Below are positions 19,419-26,476 of a DNA stretch of 64,000 nucleotides, in pieces. A program made the translations under genes and the position numbers. The stretch is from NCBI RefSeq assembly GCF_013393185.1, contig NZ_QJQX01000040.1:1-64000 (forward strand). The letters are read 5' to 3'. Below the pieces are notes generated by a model. It worked only from the letters and a program-made list of their open reading frames with translations, was not told the origin of the DNA and did no database searches. Numbering within the stretch: the first letter of the stretch is position 1; the number at the start of each line of letters is the position of its first letter. The DNA is from Sphingobium lactosutens (GTDB taxonomy: Bacteria > Pseudomonadota > Alphaproteobacteria > Sphingomonadales > Sphingomonadaceae).

Positions 19419-19442
19419 GATGTTCCAATATCGGGGAACATC
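19419..19442. other. Hairpin after the RTX gene
   Basis: GATGTTCC (19419-19426) pairs with GGAACATC (19435-19442) around an 8-base loop, 27 bases after the RTX stop. Together with the stronger hairpin 25 bases further on, it could stabilise or end the abundant RTX transcript. Confidence 0.45.
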
Positions 19443-19466
19443 ACTTCAACGGACCTCTGCAAACTT

Positions 19467-19493
19467 GGGAGTGGATGTCCCCCGTCCACTCCC
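19467..19493 (+). terminator. Probable terminator of the RTX transcript
   Basis: A perfect 9-bp stem, GGGAGTGGA (19467-19475) with TCCACTCCC (19485-19493), and a 9-base loop, followed by a C/T-rich stretch ending in TTTT near 19503. It lies 75 bases after the RTX stop and 67 bases before the M23 gene. Confidence 0.6.
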
Positions 19494-19560
19494 CTTCTTG
19501 CGTTTTCGGTATGTCGGACAGGGCCGGTCCCTTCCGTCGATCCTTGCAGGGTAGATCATC

Positions 19561-20553
19561 ATGGCGCAGTCGTGGATCATGCTGGCATCAATGGCCCTTC
19601 ACGCGGCAGCGGCTCCGGCGCCCCCCTCCTCATCCATCGCCCTGTCCATCCCGGTCAATTGCACGATCGGCGGTCAATGCCTGGTCCAGAAACTGTTCGA
19701 TCATGATCCGACTGCGGCGCGACGGGACTATCGCTGCGGCGTGCTTACGACGGACGGCCATGACGGCATGGACTTTCGTGTCCGCACCATGGCTGACATG
19801 CGCGCCGGCGTTGCGGTGATCGCCGCTGCGGACGGCACGGTCCTGCGCGTGCGCGACGGGGAGCCGGACATCAGCGTGAAGGTCCGCAAGGATCTGAATG
19901 GGCGAGACGCCGGCAATGGAGTCGTCATCGACCATGGCAATGGCTGGATGACGCAATATAGCCATCTGCGCCTCGGCAGCGTCGAGGTGAAACCCGGCCA
20001 GCGGGTGCAGGCCGGCGACAGGCTTGGCCTGATTGGCATGTCCGGAAATGCCGAATTCCCCCATCTTCACTTTGCCGTGCGATTGCAGGACAAGAGCGTG
20101 GACCCGTTCACCGGACCGGTCGGCTCGACGGACTGCAAAGGCAAGCAAGCGCCTGCCGGATCACTCTGGACCAGTCGCGCGGCACAGGCGCTGTCATATC
20201 AACCCACCGCGGTCATCGCGGTCGATCTTGCAGCCGCCGTTCCTCCCGCCTCCGTCGCCGATCGCTCTGCGCCCGCACGGCCGCAGCAGCGGACGGACCC
20301 GATCATAGTCTGGGCCGACATATTCGGGTCGATGGCGGGGGACATGCAGCGTTTCCGCATAATCGGTCCGGACCAGCAGAGCATATTGGATCAAAGCAAG
20401 ACGCTCGACCAAGGTCATCTTTCCTGGTTCTCCTACGCTGGTCGACGCCCTCCCGAGGGTGGATGGAAACAGGGTCGCTACATCGCCACCTATGAACTGA
20501 TGCGCGGCGGGCGCATCATCGACCGCGGCCGTTCCGAAATGGTGATCCGATAG
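19561..20553 (+). CDS. M23 (LytM-type) metallopeptidase, secreted
   Basis: 330-residue exported zinc peptidase of the peptidoglycan-hydrolase family. The signal peptide is WIMLASMALHAAAAP. Zinc ligands are present: HDGMDF (HxxxD), an intermediate HGNGWMTQYSHL and PHLHFAV (HxH). These lie between about residues 65 and 180. The remaining 130 residues are an uncharacterised domain starting near AVDLAAAVPPASVADR, possibly a beta-sandwich. All motifs suggest an active enzyme. Its position at the end of the RTX cassette suggests cell-wall remodelling for exporter assembly or matrix attachment, but it may be only a neighbour. Confidence 0.88.
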   Translation: MAQSWIMLASMALHAAAAPAPPSSSIALSIPVNCTIGGQCLVQKLFDHDPTAARRDYRCGVLTTDGHDGMDFRVRTMADMRAGVAVIAAADGTVLRVRDGEPDISVKVRKDLNGRDAGNGVVIDHGNGWMTQYSHLRLGSVEVKPGQRVQAGDRLGLIGMSGNAEFPHLHFAVRLQDKSVDPFTGPVGSTDCKGKQAPAGSLWTSRAAQALSYQPTAVIAVDLAAAVPPASVADRSAPARPQQRTDPIIVWADIFGSMAGDMQRFRIIGPDQQSILDQSKTLDQGHLSWFSYAGRRPPEGGWKQGRYIATYELMRGGRIIDRGRSEMVIR

Positions 20554-20604
20554 GGATGCGGAATGGCGCAATCTCACTTATACGCGCTTCAGCGACTGGT
20601 CCGG

Positions 20605-20691
20605 TCACTTGCACATCCGGAAGTCTGCGACGTGATGGGTCAGGACTCGCTCGATTGCATCGGGATGCCGTTTGCCGCTTTGATCGAACAA
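20605..20691 (-). pseudogene. Remnant of a tyrosine integrase C-terminus
   Basis: An open stretch of 28 codons and a stop reads LFDQSGKRHPDAIERVLTHH, then a degenerate tail. It matches the intact integrase of this window at residues 351-369 (NECGKWHPDAIERALAH): 11 of 14 positions from GK to H are identical. It contains the active-site His region but lacks the rest of the gene. It lies just outside the left att repeat, in the same orientation as the intact integrase, and looks like the scrap of an older island at the same tRNA. Confidence 0.5.
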
Positions 20692-20777
20692 CGTCACCCT
20701 AAAGCCAGGCGGTATCAGTTTCCTTGCCAAAACCCATGTGCCGCAAGAAATTAGACTTGAAGGATTTTTGTAGGAAG

Positions 20778-20799
20778 TGGTGCGCTTACGATACTCGAA
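20778..20799. repeat. Left att-like repeat (copy of tRNA-Thr 3' end)
   Basis: TGGTGCGCTTACGATACTCGAA here matches the tRNA-Thr 3' end at 24595-24617 except for one missing base and a two-base change (TG to AT). It has the same orientation as the tRNA copy, as expected for an att site left by integration into the tRNA 3' end. The mismatches indicate age. Confidence 0.65.
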
Positions 20800-20849
20800 T
20801 AGTGCCTTGATTTAGCTAATTTTTCGTACTTCTTAAAAGTCAAGTTGGC

Positions 20850-20859
20850 CGATACCCCC
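20850..20859 (+). promoter_or_regulatory. Candidate integrase arm-type site
   Basis: CGATACCCCC, identical to 24471-24480 and to the reverse complement of 24431-24440 at the other end of the element. A related ACTTACCCCC sits 12 bases downstream. P4-type integrases bind short repeated arm sites inside both ends of their islands. Confidence 0.5.
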
Positions 20860-21144
20860 GCACTTACCCCCTAACCTTTTTGGCGGTTTTCGGCGCGTGT
20901 TCGAGTCACAATCGGCCGTCAAACCCAAAACTATCTACGCACCGATTCTTTGCGAACTTTTGCAAAGCAGCGTCCTCTTGGCAGGTGCTCAATGCCCTTG
21001 GCTGGCCGATACTGTACTGCCAGCTTTTGGTTCGGCACCCTCGTTTAGCCGCCGTTCGGTATGATCAATAGGACGCGGCACGCAGCAACATTGCCCGCGA
21101 CGGTCAAAAATGTCCTGACCTAGCGCGTTCCGAGTGATTGATTT

Positions 21145-22734
21145 TCAGGCCGCTTCTCCGGGGGACGCGACGCCATCGCCGCCTTCGGAGTTAGCTGGCA
21201 CCCTTGGAATATAGGATTTGACGCGCATGGCGTTCAGGCGGCTTCCTGCACCGATCACTTTGAGAGCGGCGATAGTCTTTTCGCCGACCGTCCGATAGGC
21301 AGCGTCGCCATCGACGATTCGACCGAAGCGTAGCGTCGCTTTCAGTACACGCTGCAGTTCGGACCCGCTCAGCCCACGTAGCAGGTCTTCGTAATCCTGC
21401 TCGGACAAGGACGCGAGAAACTCGATATCTTCAGGGTTCCAGCTACTATCGCGCTCGATCTTGAGCAATAGTTCCTTTGGATCTCGCTCAGGCTTCATCT
21501 CTCTTAGTTTTGTTTCGAACGCCGCTGCCAGCTTCGGGTCGGGGACTTGCCGCAGACCATGCTCTTCCAGATTGAAGAATTGCCTTGTTCGTCCCGCGTT
21601 TTTCGCGACATAGTGCGCGATGAGGCGATCGGCTTCAGCATCGTCATCGAGCTCACGTAATGTGCTGATCACGTTGTCAGCTTCGTGCAAGCTCATGTTC
21701 TCCGCATTCGCATCGAGCGAGTCGATCAAAGCTTGTTTAAACGCTGCCTCATCATCGCCAAAGCCGCTGCCGAGAATCTGCCAAGGGTGGTTGATCGCTT
21801 TTTGGATATCAGTGCGGTCCTGATCGGCGGCAAGCTTCTTAGCCTCGTCCAGCAAACGCGCGTTGTCGAATCCGCCCGACTGAAGACCGGCGAGCAGGAT
21901 CTCGTCATATGTGTCGTAATGCGTAAAGCCGTAGGCATCGAGGATGGTGTTCCAGCGCACCTCGTCTTCAGTAGGATCTTCCTTTCGCAGATACGCCGCG
22001 AAACCACTGTGGCGTTTGATATGCTCGAGATCAGGCGCGAGTTTCGGTTCGAAAACGGCCCATCCAAGCAACGCCATCGCTGAGACTGTCTCAGCCAAAA
22101 CAGCGGGATGCAGCGGTTTTACGATCGGCTCGACGAACAACAGAAAGCGTCTGATTCGATTGATCACCCGAATATTCGTGATGCCAAGTTTAATAGTTCG
22201 GTCGGCCAGAAGCTTCTCGGTCGGGTGCGCCTGATCAAGCGCGGCGGCGGCAGATTCTGCCGGTGTCGGGCTATAGCGCACCGCCTGGTCAACGACCTTC
22301 TCCAGATGCGTTCGAAACGCTTCCCGTTCGTCGCCCAGCCCCTCCTCATTAAGGAGAAGCAGAACTTTGCAGTTTTTCTCCTCCCGCAGCGACGAGACGA
22401 GGCCCAAGATGTCCGAAACTGCAAGCCCGTCACCAGCACGCTCAATGTCGTCGATGCATATAATCTGATTCTTGATGAGCAGCGAAGCGCCAGGAACGAT
22501 CAGGTCCGACGCCTTGTCGATCCAAGGAAGCGCAGATACGATCGTCTTCAGGACGTTCACGCCTTTACGGCTGCTTTGCTCGGCAAGTGTCTTGATCCCT
22601 GCGCTCGATGACAGAAGCTCCTGAAAGGACTCCAGAGTCGGTTCCAATGTCGGCGCGTCGAGTCGCACTGTCGACTGGAAGATTGCGGCCTTAATGATGT
22701 AATCCTGCTCAGACGCTCCGAACTCATGGCAAGG
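21145..22734 (-). pseudogene. KAP-type P-loop NTPase, N-terminally truncated
   Basis: An open frame of about 525 codons ends at 21145; the first possible start is a GTG at 22668 and a TAG closes the frame at 22735. The product has Walker B IICIDDIER with VLLLLNEEGL after it and a long helical C-terminal region, as in KAP-family membrane-associated NTPases. The Walker A loop that should lie upstream is missing. KAP proteins often occur in mobile and anti-phage loci. Loss of the nucleotide-binding loop suggests a dead gene. Confidence 0.65.
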
Positions 22735-23067
22735 CTACAGGAAAATACTGAGATCGACAGTGAGGCGGTAGAACAATTGATCGACCGCCTCATCTTGCCT
22801 TGCCGAGCTTGCTGGACGGATCTTCCGCTGGGGTCCCACTCCAATGATTTCGATCTTGGTCGTTTTGATCGGCCGCTAGGCGCGACCAAGATGGACGTTC
22901 TTGTTCTGACTTATGAAAGCATCGGTCAGATCAAAGGCGCAGTTTGTGCGACCTATAAGGCACCGGTGATGCTGCGGAGCGACTATGCTGACCTTCAAGC
23001 CGAAGCGCAGCGCCAACGCGGCCGGATCAAAGTCCTGCCGAAGGGGCGTACAAAAAAGAAGAAATGA
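22726..23067 (+). CDS. Hypothetical protein in the integrative element
   Basis: 113 codons, beginning MARLQENTEIDSEAVEQLID and ending in the basic tail RGRIKVLPKGRTKKKK. It has no recognisable domain or membrane segment and no good ribosome site, and it begins at the point where the NTPase remnant loses homology. The natural-looking lysine-rich tail suggests it is the end of a real gene, perhaps fused to a new start by a deletion. The opposite strand is also partly open here, so coding is uncertain. Confidence 0.35.
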   Translation: MARLQENTEIDSEAVEQLIDRLILPCRACWTDLPLGSHSNDFDLGRFDRPLGATKMDVLVLTYESIGQIKGAVCATYKAPVMLRSDYADLQAEAQRQRGRIKVLPKGRTKKKK

Positions 23068-23151
23068 AGGATTTAAACTGCCTAAATTTGAGCAACGTCG
23101 CGGAGTTCGGTCAATGCACCGATGGCGAATAGACTAATCGGCGCACTTCCC

Positions 23152-24396
23152 TCATTGACCAAACGCCGGGCGCAGTATCTTCCGCTCGTCCTTCAGCCGA
23201 TCGAGATAATCACTCCACCATTGCGCCATTTCGACACGTTCATTCCAGAAGGCCCCGCGAGCATAAGCCGCCCGAACGGAATCACGGTCCTTGTGCGCCA
23301 GTGCTCGCTCAATCGCGTCCGGATGCCACTTCCCGCACTCATTCAGGAGAGTGGACGCCATGGAACGGAAGCCGTGCGCCGTCATCTCGTCGCCTGAATA
23401 ACCCAGCCGTCGCAGGCCCGCATTCACGGTATTTTCTGACATTGGATTTGCTGCGCTTCTGATCGAAGGAAAAACATACATTCCCCTCCCGGTCAGATTT
23501 CTGATCTCCGCCAGAATAGCCAAAGCCTGCCGCGACAGAGGCACCTGATGTTCGACCCGTCCCTTCATCTTTGCGGGCGGAATGCGCCATACGGACTTCA
23601 CCGCGTCGATCTCTGCCCATTCCGCTTTTCGGAGCTCACCAGGCCGAACGAATAGGTGCGCGGACAACTGCAGGGCCCAGCGCGTCAGTGGCTGCCCCTC
23701 ATATCCATCTATTGCGCGCAGCATCTCGCCCGCCCGTTCGGGATCGAGAATGGCCGCGTGATGTTTGACCTTGGGTATGGTCAGCGCGCCACGAAGATCG
23801 CGCGTGGGATCACCGGGCGCCAATTGAGATGCCACTGCGTAACGAAATACTTGGCCGATGAAATTCAGCGCGCGTTTCGCGCTCTCATGCCGCCCCTTCT
23901 TCTCGATAGGCCGCAGGGCCAGCAGCACTTCCATCGGCTGGATTTCGGAGACGGGCCGCTTCCCCAGAACAGGAAAGACGAGCTTGATGAACCAGCGCCT
24001 CTTTTTGATCGTCGCTTCCGCGAGCCCCTCGCGCTCCTGCTTTTCCAGAAGCATTTCGGCCACCTTGGAAAAGCTGTTCTCCGCGCTGATCCTAGCGGCT
24101 GCCTTCGCCTTTTGTTTTTCAAGAGCAGGGTCCAATCCTGCAGCATGCACCTCCCGCGCCTCGTCCCGCAATATACGGGCTCTCTTGAGGGACACATCCG
24201 GATAAGCGCCAAGGGAGAGTAGCTTTTCGACCTTCTTGAACCGTCCCTGAGCATCAAGCCCATCGATCCGAAATTTCAATCTCCATAGCCGGCTGCCATT
24301 CGGGCTAATCAGGAGGAAAAGGCCGCGCTCGTCAGCGACCTTGTATGGCTTGTCCTGAGGCTTCAGCCCCCTGATTCTCGTGTCTGAAAGCGCCAT
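23152..24396 (-). CDS. Tyrosine-type recombinase/integrase (P4 family)
   Basis: 414-residue site-specific recombinase. It has an N-terminal DUF4102-type arm-binding domain (residues 1-90), a core-binding SAM-like domain (about 105-205) and a catalytic domain. The catalytic residues can all be seen: R251 in LFVRPGELRKAEW, H341 and R344 in MTAHGFRSMAS, H368 in ALAHKD and the Tyr nucleophile Y378 in RAAYARGAFW. It starts about 200 bases from the 3' end of tRNA-Thr, the usual position for an integrase using the tRNA as its attachment site. It appears intact although the rest of its island is decayed. Confidence 0.95.
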   Translation of the reverse strand: MALSDTRIRGLKPQDKPYKVADERGLFLLISPNGSRLWRLKFRIDGLDAQGRFKKVEKLLSLGAYPDVSLKRARILRDEAREVHAAGLDPALEKQKAKAAARISAENSFSKVAEMLLEKQEREGLAEATIKKRRWFIKLVFPVLGKRPVSEIQPMEVLLALRPIEKKGRHESAKRALNFIGQVFRYAVASQLAPGDPTRDLRGALTIPKVKHHAAILDPERAGEMLRAIDGYEGQPLTRWALQLSAHLFVRPGELRKAEWAEIDAVKSVWRIPPAKMKGRVEHQVPLSRQALAILAEIRNLTGRGMYVFPSIRSAANPMSENTVNAGLRRLGYSGDEMTAHGFRSMASTLLNECGKWHPDAIERALAHKDRDSVRAAYARGAFWNERVEMAQWWSDYLDRLKDERKILRPAFGQ

Positions 24397-24430
24397 CCGT
24401 CGACCATCCCATCTGCCTCGTCCGCTTCCT

Positions 24431-24480
24431 GGGGGTATCGCGTTTCACGCTTTAGCCTCATACCCCTTCCCGATACCCCC
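24431..24480. promoter_or_regulatory. Inverted pair of candidate integrase arm-type sites
   Basis: GGGGGTATCG at 24431-24440 is the reverse complement of CGATACCCCC at 24471-24480, with a weaker CATACCCC at 24459. The 10-mer also occurs exactly at the left end (20850). They lie between the integrase start and the tRNA, upstream of the integrase, so integrase binding here could also repress its own gene. Confidence 0.5.
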
Positions 24481-24594
24481 AATGGGGAACGGACAGGCAT
24501 GGACGGCGACAAACGCACCTGACCAGAAAGAGCGAATTTTTAGCAGATTTCCGCCGTTTTTTCAACCTGAAGTGGATACTGGCGGAGGGGGTAA

Positions 24595-24617
24595 TGGTGC
24601 CGCTTACGTGACTCGAA
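24595..24617. repeat. Right att site within tRNA-Thr 3' end
   Basis: TGGTGCCGCTTACGTGACTCGAA, the reverse complement of the tRNA 3' end including CCA, is repeated imperfectly at 20778-20799. The island between them is about 3.8 kb. Integration keeps the tRNA gene whole. Confidence 0.65.
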
Positions 24618-24670
24618 CACGTGACCCCATCATTACGAATGATGTGCTCTACCAACTGAGCTAAAGCGGC
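24595..24670 (-). tRNA. tRNA-Thr (anticodon CGT)
   Basis: 76 bases including an encoded CCA. The acceptor stem GCCGCTT pairs with AAGCGGC. The D arm begins AGCTCAGTTGGTAGAGC. The anticodon stem CATCA/TGATG encloses loop TTCGTAA, giving anticodon CGT for threonine ACG codons. The T arm contains GTTCGAGTC. The gene is the attachment site of the integrative element to its left. Confidence 0.97.
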
Positions 24671-24851
24671 GTCGGGGCGGGCAGATAACAGCGGTTGGCA
24701 CGCAGGACAAGCCGTCAATTGCCGACTGTGGCGTCTTTTTGCCGATGGCGGCCTTTTTGGCGATACACGCCCCGCATTTACGACCTCTTTACCATCCCGT
24801 GCCAGTGTCGAATCCGCAAAATGGCATTTCACCTGTGTGGGAACCGACCGG

Positions 24852-26150
24852 ATGGACACTCTGCGGGGGCATGACGTCGCCAGCGACCGCGATGATTTCG
24901 ACGATGGCGGCGATGCGGCGATCGAAACGCCGCCCGCCGTCGGCTCCGACGAACGGCGCATGCAGGTGCGCGCCTATAATTATTGGGCGTCGCTGCTGGG
25001 CGACCGTGCCCTGCCGTCGATCGAAGATCTGGCGCCCGAGCAACTGGAGGATTTCGGCCCCTATAGCGTGCTGCTCGACTTCAGCACCGGCCTCGACAAT
25101 CCCGCCATCGTCTATCTCGGCTCGGCCCTTCGCCAGGAATGCGAGATCGAGGGCCAGATCGACTATATCAATGACGTCCCGGCCCGTTCGCTGCTGTCGC
25201 GCCTGACCGACCATTATCTCCAGATCATCGCCAATGCCGCGCCGATCGGGTTCGAGGCGGAGTTCGTCAACCAGCGCAACGCGGAAATCCTTTATCGCGG
25301 CATATTGATGCCCTTCTCCTCCGATGGCGATACGATCGACTTCGTGTTCGGCGTCATCAACTGGAAGGAAGTGCCGGGGCAGGCGCTGCTCCAGTCGCTG
25401 GAACAGGAAGTTGGCGAAGCGCTGCGCACCGCACCGGAACCGCGCCCGGTGGCGCCGGTATGGGCAGACGGACCCGCCGGAGCGCCGACGCTCCTCACCG
25501 ATTCGGATGATGAGGACGACACGCTCGACCTTGCCGGCATGGAATGCCCGGGCGATGACGCTTCGCTCGCCGACTGGCTTGCCCTCGCCCGCGACGGCGC
25601 CGCTCGGGTCCGCATCAGCGAGGCGCGCAGCCATGCCGCCCTCTACCGCGCCGTCAGCCTCGCCTACGACTTCTCTCTGGTCGCGCGCGTCCGGCCCGAC
25701 GACTATGCCGAACTGCTGGCCGACTATGGCATCAAGGCGCAGGCGCGCAGCCCCATGACTGCGATCATCAAGCTGGTCTTCGGCGCAACCTACGACAAGA
25801 CGCGCATCACCGAATATGCCACTGCACTGGAACATGCGCTGGCGGCGGAGTTGGGCGTCGGCAAGCTTGCCGAATATCTCGCCACCTATGTCGGCGGCCT
25901 CAAGGCGGTCGTCCGTGACGAACGCGCGCAGCGCCGGTCCGCCCAGCCGGCGCGCCCCGACAAGCGGCAGGTGGCACGCGACGCGATGAAGGCCGCGCCC
26001 GCCATCGATCCGGTCGCCATCTCGACCGACGCCGACGGCTTTGCCGTTGTGGTCGCCCGGCGCGAAGCGGACGGCTCGCTGTCGCTGGTCGGCGCCCTGC
26101 CGGAAGATTCGGACCTCGGCCAGCGGGTTATCGCCGCCGCGGCGCATTGA
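24852..26150 (+). CDS. PAS-domain protein (PAS_5-like), function unknown
   Basis: 432 residues from the ATG at 24852; an in-frame GTG five codons upstream is less likely. Residues about 40-185 look like the alphaproteobacterial PAS_5 module (YNYWASLLGDRALPSIEDLA, then LGSALRQECEI and VFGVINWKEVP). The rest is low-complexity acidic linker (SDDEDDTLDLAG) and a helical C-terminal half, with no kinase, GGDEF or output domain recognised. It begins 180 bases past tRNA-Thr, in DNA outside the island, and its codon use matches the core genome. It may be a partner sensor that works through protein contacts. Confidence 0.75.
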   Translation: MDTLRGHDVASDRDDFDDGGDAAIETPPAVGSDERRMQVRAYNYWASLLGDRALPSIEDLAPEQLEDFGPYSVLLDFSTGLDNPAIVYLGSALRQECEIEGQIDYINDVPARSLLSRLTDHYLQIIANAAPIGFEAEFVNQRNAEILYRGILMPFSSDGDTIDFVFGVINWKEVPGQALLQSLEQEVGEALRTAPEPRPVAPVWADGPAGAPTLLTDSDDEDDTLDLAGMECPGDDASLADWLALARDGAARVRISEARSHAALYRAVSLAYDFSLVARVRPDDYAELLADYGIKAQARSPMTAIIKLVFGATYDKTRITEYATALEHALAAELGVGKLAEYLATYVGGLKAVVRDERAQRRSAQPARPDKRQVARDAMKAAPAIDPVAISTDADGFAVVVARREADGSLSLVGALPEDSDLGQRVIAAAAH

Positions 26151-26269
26151 CGCCCTGCGCGGCATCTCCCACTGTCGGACGGCGACCATTCGCCGCGAAA
26201 TGCTTTCCCGCCGGCTGGATAGTCGCTCGACAGCCCGCCACGACTGACTCATAGTCACGGCCACAGGAT

Positions 26270-26298
26270 CCGGCCCCGCTTTCCGTGCGGAAGGCCGG
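26270..26298. other. Hairpin after the PAS gene
   Basis: CCGGCC (26270-26275) pairs with GGCCGG (26293-26298) around an imperfect GC-rich loop. It lies in a 326-base gap (26151-26476) that otherwise holds only an AT-rich stretch (about 26310-26345), probably the promoter of the glutamate dehydrogenase gene. Confidence 0.35.
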
Positions 26299-26476
26299 TT
26301 GTGCGCTGCATCATTTTATTTCAAATCTAGGAAATTTTATTTCACTCTCGTCTTGAGCCGTTCATGAGACGGGCGCATATAGGCGCTCCAACGCAGAGGA
26401 GTCGCATGGCGGCGATCCAGCGCCTCCTCCGTTTTGACAGAAAAGCGGGATCGACCCGCGCAAAGAGGTGAGCGGA

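Larger units (their letters stand above)
20692..21144. other. Left boundary region of the integrative element, no gene seen
   Basis: Non-coding stretch between the integrase scrap and the NTPase remnant. It holds the left att-like repeat (20778-20799) and a CGATACCCCC candidate arm site (20850-20859), with a related ACTTACCCCC at 20862-20871. Base composition is more AT-rich than the flanks around 20760-20840. Short ORFs here have no ribosome site or recognisable product. Confidence 0.6.

Noticed and set aside
17155-19428. 757-codon minus-strand frame of Ile/Val/Ala repeats
   Set aside because: It is the exact antisense of the RTX nonapeptide repeats; the periodic pattern is inherited from the 27-base coding repeats.
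20563-20754. 63-codon plus-strand ORF after the M23 gene
   Set aside because: The opposite strand holds the integrase-like HPDAIER reading, and the plus-strand product shows no features or ribosome site.
22741-22890. Minus-strand open stretch as a possible Walker A part of the KAP gene
   Set aside because: In the NTPase frame it is interrupted by TAG at 22735-22737, and I find no GxxxxGK(S/T) loop in any minus frame.
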